Origin: Candidatus Gastranaerophilales bacterium
GTDB taxonomy: Bacteria > Cyanobacteriota > Vampirovibrionia > Gastranaerophilales > Gastranaerophilaceae
Assembly: GCA_944323165.1 (NCBI GenBank)
Contig: CALURK010000002.1
Span: 1-64,000, forward strand
Length of the DNA: 64,000 bases
Direction: 5' to 3'
Shown here: in pieces, positions 41,484 through 50,597 of the stretch
Layout of the letters: each line of letters opens with the position of its first letter
Numbering within the stretch: position 1 is the stretch's first letter
The notes under the pieces: generated by a model
Database searches by the model: none
Told to the model about the DNA's origin: nothing
Seen by the model: the letters and a program-made list of their open reading frames with translations, nothing else
Made by a program: the position numbers and the translations under genes

Positions 41484-41957
41484 ATGAAAATTTTGGGAAT
41501 AGATCCCGGTATGGCAATTGTCGGGTACGGGCTTATAGAAGTAGAAAATAGCGAAATTACACTGCTGACGTCAGGTTCTATACAAACTGATAAGAAGCTT
41601 TCTGATTCTAAAAGGCTTCTGGAAATTTATAATGATTTAACGACTATTGTAGAAAAATATAAGCCTGATTGTGCTTCTGTCGAAGAACTTTTCTTTTTCA
41701 AAAACCAAAAAACTGTTATTCCAGTGGCAGAAGCAAGAGGAGTTATAATAACTGTTCTTGAAAAATTTAATGTTCCAATTTACAGCTATACTCCAATGGA
41801 AGTTAAACAGGTTCTTACAGGGTATGGTAGAGCTGAAAAAAAAGAGGTTGAGCAGATGGTAAAAATAACTCTAAATTCTGATAACCTTCCGAAATTAGAT
41901 GATACTGTTGACGCTATTGCAATTGCCATTTGTCATTCCAGGAGTTCGGTTAACTAA
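41484..41957 (+). CDS. ruvC: Holliday junction resolvase RuvC
   Basis: Cuts Holliday junctions symmetrically. 157 residues. Catalytic acidic residues are visible in GIDPGMAIVGYG (D7), SVEELFF (Glu) and DDTVDAIAIAICH (Asp pair). Length is normal. Its stop overlaps the next start by one base. ruvA/ruvB are not in the window. Confidence 0.96.
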   Translation: MKILGIDPGMAIVGYGLIEVENSEITLLTSGSIQTDKKLSDSKRLLEIYNDLTTIVEKYKPDCASVEELFFFKNQKTVIPVAEARGVIITVLEKFNVPIYSYTPMEVKQVLTGYGRAEKKEVEQMVKITLNSDNLPKLDDTVDAIAIAICHSRSSVN

Positions 41958-42595
41958 TGAATAATTTTGATTTTTTAAAGAAGATTGATAATAACTTGTA
42001 CGATATAATTACTGAGGCTGAAAAATTATATACAGCAGAATTTTTTGAGCAATGTATGGGCCAGACGAGAAGATTTGGCGAGCAGATGTGTAAAAATATT
42101 CTCGCTCAAAAACGTCAGTATGACGGAAGTTTTGACGAAATGCTTGCAACTTTGAAAGACAACGCTCTTTCAATTCCTGAAAAAGAATTTATTGATGATT
42201 TATATTTTTTGAAAAAACAAGGTAATATTTCAGTTCACTCTTCAACTGTTAAACGTGACGGAATTTTAGCATTTGAATGCTTACAAAGAGCTTTTGAAGC
42301 TTCTATTAATTATGCTGTTTTATATAAAAAAGGTAGTAAAACAATTTTAAAAAGGCAATATGACGTAAATCTTCTGATGACAGGAAAACCTTCGTTGAAG
42401 GAAGAGTTTGAGGAAAGATGCGAAGAAATTAAAAAGAAAAAGCCTTCCACTAAATCTAAAAAGCCTGCTCAGCAGCAAGTTTATTCAATGAAAACTTCAA
42501 ACAAAAACAGAAAACCCATATTCTGGATTTTTGTGGGAATTTCTTCCATTATATCTGCTATAATGTTGCTTGTTATGTTTCTTTTAAATCTTTAA
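41957..42595 (+). CDS. DUF4145-like protein with C-terminal membrane anchor
   Basis: 212 residues. The N-terminal ~140 residues are helical and resemble DUF4145-type domains found near restriction and defence proteins (AEKLYTAEFFEQCMGQTRRFGEQMCKNIL; a later ISVHSSTVKRDGILAF). A Lys/Pro/Ser linker and one C-terminal helix (IFWIFVGISSIISAIMLLVM) anchor it with the bulk in the cytoplasm. Translationally coupled to ruvC (TAATG). Function unknown; the domain call is tentative. Confidence 0.6.
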   Translation: MNNFDFLKKIDNNLYDIITEAEKLYTAEFFEQCMGQTRRFGEQMCKNILAQKRQYDGSFDEMLATLKDNALSIPEKEFIDDLYFLKKQGNISVHSSTVKRDGILAFECLQRAFEASINYAVLYKKGSKTILKRQYDVNLLMTGKPSLKEEFEERCEEIKKKKPSTKSKKPAQQQVYSMKTSNKNRKPIFWIFVGISSIISAIMLLVMFLLNL

Positions 42596-42597
42596 TT

Positions 42598-43584
42598 TTA
42601 CGGAAAACATTCAAATCTTTTTCTTTCGGAGGAAATTTTATCTGCTTCTTTTCGGTAATAACGAGCTTTTTTATTATCCCCCAGTCCCCTGTAGCAATCG
42701 GAAAGATCTGTATAATATACAAATTTGTTAACAACACGGGAATCTATTTCATAAGCTTTATTATAATTCTCTAAAGCCCTGTCATATTTTTTTAATTTAT
42801 TATAAGCAATCCCCCTCCCGTAATATGCAATAGCATTTTGGGAATCGATTTTTATTGCTTTTGAAAATGATTCTATTGCAAGATTATTCCTGTTCATCCC
42901 GTAATAAGCAGTACCCTGGGCTATGTAATTATAAGGGTTCTCGGGAGCTAATTTTATTGCTTTATTTGCATCATTTAATGCTTTTGTATATTCATTTTTT
43001 GAAGAATAGCATAAAGAACGGTACCGGTACAATTCTGCATTTTCCGGGTTACTTTTTATAGCTTTACTATAGTAAGAAATTCCGCTTTCTGTCATATCAA
43101 ATCTTGCGTGTTCTTTTGCATAAATCATCATAGAATCTATGTTTAAAATTCTGTTACTGAAAGCTTTTTCACTATTATTTAATTTATTTAGACTTTTATC
43201 AAAACTAAATTTAATATCTATGCTTGTTCCGCTGAATTTTTCCGGCAAAGGTTCAAACGGAGCAGCTTTTTTTAGCGTGTCTATTGCAGAGTTATCAAAC
43301 TCCTCTGAGCCGGAGGAGACTATAGTTCTTATATTTGAGATATTTCCCTGTTTATCAATAGAAAATAATAAAATAGTTTGAGAATTAAGATGTCCTGCAG
43401 GTGCTTTCCAGAGACTTAAAATTTCTTTTGTTATACCTGCAATATAATTGCTGAAATCAACATTTTCTGTTTGTTGTTTTGGTGAAAAGCTGCCGCTATT
43501 TGTGCTCTCTTCATTTGCATATATATTGTTGACACCGGTTCCCAAAAGCAATGCAATTAATGATAACAACAAAATCTTTTTCAT
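42598..43584 (-). CDS. Secreted TonB C-terminal-domain plus TPR protein
   Basis: 328 residues. The signal peptide ends IYA-N. Residues about 45-125 resemble a TonB-family C-terminal domain (ITKEILSLWKAPAGHL, QTILLFSIDKQGNISNIRTIVSSGSEEFDNSAI, PFEPLP). Residues about 150-320 contain four to five TPRs (YYSKAIKSNPENAELYRYRS and similar). TonB-C/TPR fusions are typical of cyanobacterial-lineage periplasmic proteins. Partner unknown. Head-to-head terminus with the DUF4145-like gene. Confidence 0.78.
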   Translation of the reverse strand: MKKILLLSLIALLLGTGVNNIYANEESTNSGSFSPKQQTENVDFSNYIAGITKEILSLWKAPAGHLNSQTILLFSIDKQGNISNIRTIVSSGSEEFDNSAIDTLKKAAPFEPLPEKFSGTSIDIKFSFDKSLNKLNNSEKAFSNRILNIDSMMIYAKEHARFDMTESGISYYSKAIKSNPENAELYRYRSLCYSSKNEYTKALNDANKAIKLAPENPYNYIAQGTAYYGMNRNNLAIESFSKAIKIDSQNAIAYYGRGIAYNKLKKYDRALENYNKAYEIDSRVVNKFVYYTDLSDCYRGLGDNKKARYYRKEADKISSERKRFECFP

Positions 43585-43626
43585 TTGTGTATCATAGCAA
43601 TTTGCAGCAGGTATGTCAATTGTTTA

Positions 43627-46600
43627 CTAATCAACAGAGAAGATATCTTTCAAATCTTCCATTGTCAGAGACTTGGTAATATTTCTGTCAATAGAAACTA
43701 CGCTGTCAACGAGGTCACGTTTGCGTCCTTTAATCTTCTGAATTTTTTCTTCAACCGTATTTTTAGTAATAAGTCTGTAAACAAATACTTTCTTAGTTTG
43801 TCCGATACGGTAAGCTCTGTCTGTAGCCTGATCTTCAACAGCTGGGTTCCACCAAGGATCATAATGAATTACATAATCTGCACCCGTTAAGTTCAAACCT
43901 GTACCGCCGGCTTTCAAACTAATTAAGAATATCGGTATATTCGGGTTGTTGTTAAAGTTTTCAACGGCAGCTTGTCTGTCTTTCGTTTTACCTGTCAAGT
44001 ATTCGTAAGGAATACCTTCCCTTTCCAACCAACCTTTTATAATATCAAGCATGTCAACAAATTGGCTGAATAAAAGCACTCTGTGTTTTTCTTGAATAAT
44101 TTGTTCCAACATACCCTTCAAATATTCAAATTTACCTGATTTTATGACGCCTTTAACATGTTCTTTGTCATAAAGTTTAGGGTGACAGCAGATTTGACGG
44201 AGTCTAAGAAGGGCAGAGAAGATTGACATTCTACTCTTTTCAAGTCCGTTAAGTTCAATACTCTTGAATAATTCTTCTTTAGTACTGTCAAGAACTTCAA
44301 GATAAAAGTCTCTTTGCTCGTCTGTAAGTTCACAATATGCCATATTCTCAACTTTATCAGGAAGATCTTTCGCAACATCTCGTTTCATACGTCTAAGAAT
44401 GAATGGGAAGATTTGAAGTTTTAGACGTTTTTCAACTGTCTTATCTTGTCTTTCCATAATAGGAGTTACGTATCTGTAATTAAATTCCGCAACATTGAAC
44501 AAGAAGCCCGGCATAAGAAAATCAAATACTGACCACAATTCTTCCAGTTTATTTTCGATAGGAGTACCGGAAAGTGCCAATTTATGGTCTGACTGAAGCT
44601 CTTTTACCGCTTGTGCTGTTTGTGAAATCGCATTTTTAATATTTTGCGATTCATCAAGAATTATATATCTGAAATTATATTTCTTTAATTTTGCAATATC
44701 CCTTCTTACAAGAGCGTAACTTGTAATTACGATATCATACTCAGGAATGTGTTTAAACCACTCTTTTCTGTCTGCTCCCGTAAGTTTAAGGCAACTAAGT
44801 CCCGGTGTAAATTTCTGAATTTCAGCTTCCCAGTTAAATACAACCGTAGTTGGTGCGATAACAAGTGTAGGCTGTGCTCCGTCAACTTCTTTAGCTTTTT
44901 GAAGTAAACTCAATGCCTGCAAAGTTTTACCTAAACCCATATCATCAGCCAAAATCCCGTTCAAGCCGTATTGATATAAGAACCACAACCAGTGGAAGCC
45001 TTTCAATTGATATTCACGAAATTCTGCGTTAACTCCCTCAGGTAATGTTACACCGTCTGAAGTTGTTGAGAAGGTTGAAATTTGTTCCCAGAATTTTTGG
45101 AATTTTTCGCTCATCACAAGTTCAAAACCTTGGTTTTGAAGCTCTGTAATCAAACCTACACGATAAGTTTTTACCAAAAACTTGTTTTCGTTATTTCTAT
45201 AAGCATCAAAAGAGTTAAATGAACGCATAATTTGATAAATATTTTGAGCCGGGTATTCAACAAACCCCAGACTTCTTACACGAGCGTATTTTTCACCGCT
45301 TTGAATTGTTTCGTAAATATCATCAAAGTTTATAATCTCATCTCCGACTTGACCGTATATTTGAATCTCCATACTATCAATAGATTCTTCTGAAAAGTCA
45401 ATTTTCGCGCACATTTTGAAAGGTTCTTCCAAAAGTTTAAAGAAACTCATATCATCGTGCTCTTCAAATTTCCAGTCATCGCCTGCTTGCTTGATGTAGT
45501 AATTATAAAAATCAATAGCGTTTTCTTTTTCCAAAGCCAGGTTATTTGTCTGCATTGGTACAAATTTGCAAGCTAAAAGCATATTATAAGCTAATTGTTC
45601 ATGTTCATAATCTCTTTTTATCCAATAAACAAGCCCATCCTCTTCGTGACTTTTTACCGAAATATACGGAGATTTATCCTTGCTCTTAGAATAAGGAACT
45701 CTTACTCCAGAATAATCAAATTCCAGTGATGCCTTTAATGATTGGTCGTAGTCTATACCTAATGTAACCACATTTATAGGCGGTTTATGCTCAAGTAACA
45801 GCTTGCTTATATTTTCAGCTATTGTTACATTCATTATCTCCTGAAGATGCGGCAGATCTTCGTATACAAACTTTCCGCCATCAGCTTCTTTTAAATCAGT
45901 AAAGGTTGATTTTATTATACTTTGAGGAAGCTCATTCATGGCAATATTGATAGGGAATATAATGTTCTTATACCTTCCCCATTTTATCTGTCTTGAAAAA
46001 TAATTAACTTCTTCAAACGGATAAATTCCTTCTTTATCAGGGCGTGTCCAAAAGAGCTCTAAAACAATATTTGTAGCACCATTAATGCTTGTTGTAGATA
46101 CATCCAGATTTAAACTCCAAACATTGTTGGTAAATTGTATGCGCTCTTTCGTTTTCTCGTCCAAAACTTCTTCTAATTCTGCCATCAAAGGAAATACAGG
46201 CGCAAATTTCGTTATCGGAATATCATACCAACCTGCTTTTTTATCCTGCTTTGAAATCTTTAATAAAGTCTGAAATAATGCTAATTCTGACTTTTGAGCA
46301 TCATTTAATTCAAAATTAGGATCACTCTTTTGCACTTCTATTAAAGCTCGTAAAATATTTTCTAATGATCTTACAATTTTATTTGTAGATCTATCTCTTA
46401 CCAAAATTGAAAAGAAATTTTGGCGTCTTTTCGGATTAAAGTGGAATATATAATTTCCCTTAGGAGCTTCTTTTAATTCTGTATCCACATCCGATCTATC
46501 AGGTTCTACACCGTATTTTTCGAACATCCAATTGTCATAAGCTCCTGTTTCTATTGCCTTTAATGCTATGGATACAGAATGCTTACACCATTCTTCTTTT

Positions 46601-46818
46601 AATGGACAATTACATCTTGCTTCTACTTTGTTCTTTTTGAAAATTAAATCGGTTAGATAAAAGTCTTGATAATTACCCTTAACTTTTCCCTTAAAGAAAT
46701 TCTTCTCAGGATAAGCTTCCATTATCATATCCTTTTGATAATATTCATATCCGCGTCTCCAGCTTCCGGGAGTTGCATTTTTCTTCAAAAAATCATAATT
46801 AAACTTAAATTCACCCAT
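43627..46818 (-). CDS. SWIM-domain SNF2-family ATPase/helicase
   Basis: 1063 residues. An N-terminal SWIM zinc finger (ARCNCPLKEEWCKH, near 68-82) precedes a ~500-residue bacterial SNF2-associated region. The SNF2 ATPase follows: Walker A in DDMGLGKTLQALSLL, DEAH-equivalent DESQNIKN, SGTPIENKLEELWSVFDF, then helicase C with LLFSQFVDMLDII, SLKAGGTGLNL and DRAYRIGQTKKVFVYRL. It probably remodels protein-DNA complexes or RNA polymerase (as RapA does). The 186 nt upstream hold no supported gene; a short remnant-like frame there has no start. Confidence 0.92.
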   Translation of the reverse strand: MGEFKFNYDFLKKNATPGSWRRGYEYYQKDMIMEAYPEKNFFKGKVKGNYQDFYLTDLIFKKNKVEARCNCPLKEEWCKHSVSIALKAIETGAYDNWMFEKYGVEPDRSDVDTELKEAPKGNYIFHFNPKRRQNFFSILVRDRSTNKIVRSLENILRALIEVQKSDPNFELNDAQKSELALFQTLLKISKQDKKAGWYDIPITKFAPVFPLMAELEEVLDEKTKERIQFTNNVWSLNLDVSTTSINGATNIVLELFWTRPDKEGIYPFEEVNYFSRQIKWGRYKNIIFPINIAMNELPQSIIKSTFTDLKEADGGKFVYEDLPHLQEIMNVTIAENISKLLLEHKPPINVVTLGIDYDQSLKASLEFDYSGVRVPYSKSKDKSPYISVKSHEEDGLVYWIKRDYEHEQLAYNMLLACKFVPMQTNNLALEKENAIDFYNYYIKQAGDDWKFEEHDDMSFFKLLEEPFKMCAKIDFSEESIDSMEIQIYGQVGDEIINFDDIYETIQSGEKYARVRSLGFVEYPAQNIYQIMRSFNSFDAYRNNENKFLVKTYRVGLITELQNQGFELVMSEKFQKFWEQISTFSTTSDGVTLPEGVNAEFREYQLKGFHWLWFLYQYGLNGILADDMGLGKTLQALSLLQKAKEVDGAQPTLVIAPTTVVFNWEAEIQKFTPGLSCLKLTGADRKEWFKHIPEYDIVITSYALVRRDIAKLKKYNFRYIILDESQNIKNAISQTAQAVKELQSDHKLALSGTPIENKLEELWSVFDFLMPGFLFNVAEFNYRYVTPIMERQDKTVEKRLKLQIFPFILRRMKRDVAKDLPDKVENMAYCELTDEQRDFYLEVLDSTKEELFKSIELNGLEKSRMSIFSALLRLRQICCHPKLYDKEHVKGVIKSGKFEYLKGMLEQIIQEKHRVLLFSQFVDMLDIIKGWLEREGIPYEYLTGKTKDRQAAVENFNNNPNIPIFLISLKAGGTGLNLTGADYVIHYDPWWNPAVEDQATDRAYRIGQTKKVFVYRLITKNTVEEKIQKIKGRKRDLVDSVVSIDRNITKSLTMEDLKDIFSVD

Positions 46819-47004
46819 GAATGTGAGGTACTCATCCTTTTTTACTTACGGCTCAGTTGGTCTTAAATTTCCACTAAACACCAAGAACATCAGCGGATTT
46901 CAGATACAACAAAAGAACTTGGTATATAAACCACATTCTTTCACTATAGGCTCCCAACCTTCTTTGATTATGACACAGTTTATTATTTTATGCAACAAGT
47001 ATTT

Positions 47005-47901
47005 TTATTTTGTTAAGGCATTTATTACTTTTTTTAACTTGTCATCCTCAGGAATTTCAAGTGAAATTATTTCGCCGTCAAAAGGTCTTGGAAACATTAG
47101 TTTGTAAGATTCAAGAACTTGCTCCTCTGTTTTTATTTTCATTTTCCCAAAGCCATAAAGTGTGTCATTATAAACAGGATGACCGATACTTGATAAATGA
47201 ACCCTGATTTGATGTGTTCTTCCTGTTATCAAATGAACTTCTATTAAAGTTGCGTCTTCAAATCTTTTTAAAACTTTAATTTTAGATATACTTTCTTTTC
47301 CACCTTCTCCAACCATCATTTTATGCGGTTGTTTCGGGTTCCTTTTTAAGGGTTTATTTATTGTAAATTCATCCTCTGATATAATTCCTTTTACAATTGC
47401 AAGGTATTTCTTTGTAATTTTACCCGACTTCATGGCGTTTACCAGATACTCATGCGCTTTATTATTTTTCGCTATCATTAATAGCCCGGAAGTGTTTCTG
47501 TCTAGTCTATGTAAGATTCCACGTCTGAATTCACCATTTATATCCGAGAGATTTTCTCCATATTTATACAACAATGCGTTAACCAGAGTCCCTGTTGTTT
47601 CTATTGTAGTAGGATGAGTCAACATGCCGGAAGGCTTATTTACAACAAGCATATTTTCATCTTCCCAAACTATATCTAAGGGTATGTCTTCGGGAAGTAT
47701 TTGAATAGGGTTTGACGGAGTAAAGTCAATAATATCACCATCTTTTAATGAGTACGATGGTTTTGCTTGTCTGTAATTTACTTGAACCAAGCCTTCTTTT
47801 ATTTCTGATTGAATTTTTGAGCGTGAATAATCCTTTAAATAGTCAGCTAAAAAAACGTCCAGTCTTGTGTCTGAATTTAATTCATCAATTATTATTTTCA
47901 T
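47005..47901 (-). CDS. rluD: RluA/RluD-family 23S rRNA pseudouridine synthase
   Basis: 298 residues. N-terminal S4 domain (TRLDVFLADYLKDYSRSKIQSEI..G-L-V-Q-V-N), catalytic GILHRLDRNTSGLLMIAK with the essential Asp, and GRTHQIRVHLSSIGHPV. It makes pseudouridine in 23S rRNA (RluD class by S4 domain and length; the exact position is uncertain). Overlaps lspA by 17 nt. Confidence 0.92.
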   Translation of the reverse strand: MKIIIDELNSDTRLDVFLADYLKDYSRSKIQSEIKEGLVQVNYRQAKPSYSLKDGDIIDFTPSNPIQILPEDIPLDIVWEDENMLVVNKPSGMLTHPTTIETTGTLVNALLYKYGENLSDINGEFRRGILHRLDRNTSGLLMIAKNNKAHEYLVNAMKSGKITKKYLAIVKGIISEDEFTINKPLKRNPKQPHKMMVGEGGKESISKIKVLKRFEDATLIEVHLITGRTHQIRVHLSSIGHPVYNDTLYGFGKMKIKTEEQVLESYKLMFPRPFDGEIISLEIPEDDKLKKVINALTK

Positions 47902-48361
47902 TATTTTTCTTGAAGTTATGTTTTATAATAATTATAACTATAGCAAAAACACTAAGGTTAATAAAAATATCAGAAATATTAAAAACAGGGAAATTTATAA
48001 AATTAAGCTTGAAGAAATCCCTTACAAAGCCTAAAACAATTCTTTCATACATATTGCAGAATATTCCGGATATAAGCATTGATACCCAAAATAAGGCAAT
48101 TGTAGAAGCTTTTTCAAGATGCTTTATTGTGTATGTAATAATTAATAAAATGGCAATAGCAGAAAAACTAATTAAGAACACTCTGGCATCCTGTAATATA
48201 CTGAAAGCTGCACCAGTGTTCTTTACATAGACTAAATCTAATATAGGATTTTGTGGTAGTTCGGCAAGACTTCTCAATGTTTCGTTTGACAAAACTAAAT
48301 CAAATATAACAAAAAACACGACAGATATTAGAAAATATATAATTTTACCTGTCTTTGACAT
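47885..48361 (-). CDS. lspA: Lipoprotein signal peptidase II (with Glu in place of a catalytic Asp)
   Basis: Cleaves lipoprotein signal peptides in the inner membrane. 158 residues with four hydrophobic helices. Family motifs are VKNTGAAFSIL and FPVFNISD with D131 as one catalytic Asp. The other, normally in N-x-x-D-R, reads N103-M-Y-E106-R107, so Asp is replaced by Glu. The usual N-terminal D-Q-x-x-K is also absent. Lies between rluD and a secreted protein gene. Confidence 0.85.
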   Translation of the reverse strand: MSKTGKIIYFLISVVFFVIFDLVLSNETLRSLAELPQNPILDLVYVKNTGAAFSILQDARVFLISFSAIAILLIITYTIKHLEKASTIALFWVSMLISGIFCNMYERIVLGFVRDFFKLNFINFPVFNISDIFINLSVFAIVIIIIKHNFKKNNENNN

Positions 48362-49211
48362 CTACATCCTCACCTTTTTTCGGAATCACATTTACGCGAA
48401 CTATTTTATATCCAAATCCTGTTAGGCTTAACTTTATACTCAAATCATTTATATCAGCTTTAGTTAAACCAATGGAGGCAACAACGTATTCGTTTGCATT
48501 ATCGGAATTTGAAACAAAAATTCGCTCTAAAATATTATCGTCAGGAAACTTTCTGTATACTTCTTTTGCTTGTTTTTGAGGATATTCAACCTTGTCACTG
48601 GCGATAGAAGCAATAGCTATAACGTCAGCCGGTGGAGTGAATTCCAACGAAGCTGTGTATTCTTTTCCAGCTTGAATTTCCTGCGGAGCAGTTAATTTTA
48701 TGTCCAGATTTTTAGCATCACCATATAAAAGTGATGTTGTTTCAGTTAAGACTTTATCTGATGCAACTTTCCAATCTCCGTTAGTTTTTTTGAGGAAATA
48801 AACGCTGTTTGCTTCACTTTTTAGTATTCCGTCTAAATTTGCAGGAGCCGGAATCTCTGCAAAAGATGTTTCTGTGACATTTACAGTTGCTTCATCATCT
48901 TTTACGGCAATTCCATTTATCTTAATACCATATTCGATGTTGTCGTATGTATTCCACAAATCTTTTACAAGCTGAGAGTAAGATTCTAAATTCAAACCAT
49001 CCGAATTCTTGTAATCATCCGTGTACGTTGCAATAAATTTGTTGAAATTAGTTCTATTTGCGTATTTTACTTGGGAATATAACAATGACTTTATTTCCCT
49101 TGTGTCATTATTAAAAATCCTCAATTTAAAAATGTTAAAATTATCTTCTGCAAAAGCACAAGGCGTTATCAATATAAAAAATAAAAAAATACTTAAAAAT
49201 CTTTTCTTCAT
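48345..49211 (-). CDS. Secreted NTF2-like hypothetical protein
   Basis: 288 residues. Signal peptide ending AFA-E; the preceding ITPC is not a lipobox. Residues about 35-155 look like an NTF2/SnoaL-type cone domain (YTDDYKNSDGLNLESYSQLVKDLWNTYDNIEYGI.. D-W-K-V-A-S). The remainder (about 165-285) is a beta-rich domain. No catalytic motif. The 3' end overlaps lspA by 17 nt. Periplasmic; function unknown. Confidence 0.7.
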   Translation of the reverse strand: MKKRFLSIFLFFILITPCAFAEDNFNIFKLRIFNNDTREIKSLLYSQVKYANRTNFNKFIATYTDDYKNSDGLNLESYSQLVKDLWNTYDNIEYGIKINGIAVKDDEATVNVTETSFAEIPAPANLDGILKSEANSVYFLKKTNGDWKVASDKVLTETTSLLYGDAKNLDIKLTAPQEIQAGKEYTASLEFTPPADVIAIASIASDKVEYPQKQAKEVYRKFPDDNILERIFVSNSDNANEYVVASIGLTKADINDLSIKLSLTGFGYKIVRVNVIPKKGEDVDVKDR

Positions 49212-49322
49212 AAAATAAATTATACTCTAAAATTGTAAAAACTTGAATAATGCAAACATACGACTTACCTTTTTATAAAATATATGATATTATAAATTCA
49301 GATATGATTAGTAGGAGAAAGT

Positions 49323-49940
49323 ATGCCAAACATAGACTTAGATAATGAGTTTTTAGAATTATTTTATAATATAACAAATTCTAAGCCTCCAAAAGATTTA
49401 AAGCTTTTAGATTTAAAAAACCAACTAATTAATATTGTAGATACGTTAAGAGAATTAAACGCAAATGCAAAGTCCCCGATATATAGTAGAGCTATAAACC
49501 CGGTCCCTCCTGATGATGATGCTGAAAAGAAGGGACCTGCTATATTGGTTGTAGATGATTTGGGTGTGATAACATATCAACTAAAAATTTTATTATCTCA
49601 GTTTGACTATGATGTAGACTGTTCGCAAGAAATTTATGATGCTGTAAACAAATATAAAAAAAGAAAATATGCATATATAGTTATGGATTTATTCATCCCA
49701 ACAGAACGTGAAGGTTTTATATTGCTTGCGGAATTAAAAAAGCTGGCAGCAGCTGCAGGAGTAAAGACAGTTGTCGGTATTATAACAGCATCCCCAAGAA
49801 AGGAAACAGAAGCGCAATGCAAAGCAAGAGGTGCGGACTTTTTCTTAGAAAAAAATAGCGATTGGCAAAATGCTCTTGTTGGAATTATGAAGAAATATAT
49901 TGACGCAGAAAAAGGTGTGGATCAGGAGGAAGATTACTAA
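49323..49940 (+). CDS. Single-domain response regulator receiver
   Basis: 205 residues. A ~70-residue helical N-terminus leads to one receiver domain. The acidic pair is in LVVDDLG, the phospho-acceptor Asp in YIVMDLFIPTEREG, Thr in GIITASP and Lys in FFLEKNSDW. There is no output domain, so it probably acts by protein contact (chemotaxis- or motility-like). GGAG ribosome site; 3 nt before the serine dehydratase genes. Confidence 0.85.
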   Translation: MPNIDLDNEFLELFYNITNSKPPKDLKLLDLKNQLINIVDTLRELNANAKSPIYSRAINPVPPDDDAEKKGPAILVVDDLGVITYQLKILLSQFDYDVDCSQEIYDAVNKYKKRKYAYIVMDLFIPTEREGFILLAELKKLAAAAGVKTVVGIITASPRKETEAQCKARGADFFLEKNSDWQNALVGIMKKYIDAEKGVDQEEDY

Positions 49941-49943
49941 ATA

Positions 49944-50597
49944 ATGGAACAAAAGTCATTATTTTCTGTAATATCTCCAATAATGGTGGGCCCATCAAGC
50001 TCGCATACTGCAGGTGCAGTAAGATTAGGGCTAATGGCAAGGAATATTTATAAGAACGATTTTAAGAATGTAAAATTCATTCTTTATAATTCTTTTGCAA
50101 CTACAGGCTTTGGACACGGCACAGATAAAGGACTATTAGCCGGGGTGCTTGGCTATAGTGTTGACGATCCAATAATAAAAGAAATATTTGACAGAGTTAG
50201 TGATGTCACTTATTCTTATGATTATGTAGAGGATATCTCTCGTCATCCTAATTCTGTAGATATAACTTTTGATAACAAAATGACTATTTCCGGAGATTCT
50301 GTTGGTGCGGGAGAAATTAGAATAAATTGTATAAATGGTTTTTCTGTAAATATTGACGGATCCTATGATACTTTACTTTTGATGTATAAAGATCGTCCCG
50401 GAATGATATCTACTGTTAGTGATATTATTCAAAAACAAAAGGTTAATATAGCATCTCTACATTGTGATAGAAGTTCAAAAGGCGGAGTTGCATCTATGTA
50501 TTTAGCCTTAGACATTCCGGTTGGAGATGACGTTGTAGAAAAAGTTAAACAAATTAAAGATGTATTTTTTGTAACTAATATCAGGAAACTTAAGTAA
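49944..50597 (+). CDS. sdaAB: L-serine dehydratase, beta subunit (iron-sulfur type)
   Basis: 217 residues. VISPIMVGPSSSHTAGAVRLG and GFGHGTDKGLLAG match the family's first domain, and a C-terminal ACT domain (KDRPGMISTVSDIIQK..NIASLHCDR) probably senses serine. Overlaps the alpha subunit start by one base. With it, converts serine to pyruvate and ammonia. Confidence 0.94.
   Translation: MEQKSLFSVISPIMVGPSSSHTAGAVRLGLMARNIYKNDFKNVKFILYNSFATTGFGHGTDKGLLAGVLGYSVDDPIIKEIFDRVSDVTYSYDYVEDISRHPNSVDITFDNKMTISGDSVGAGEIRINCINGFSVNIDGSYDTLLLMYKDRPGMISTVSDIIQKQKVNIASLHCDRSSKGGVASMYLALDIPVGDDVVEKVKQIKDVFFVTNIRKLK

Noticed and set aside
46819-47004. Possible gene between the SNF2 helicase and rluD
   Set aside because: A plus-strand 96-codon frame overlaps rluD antisense. 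A minus-strand remnant-like peptide of about 33 codons has no usable start.
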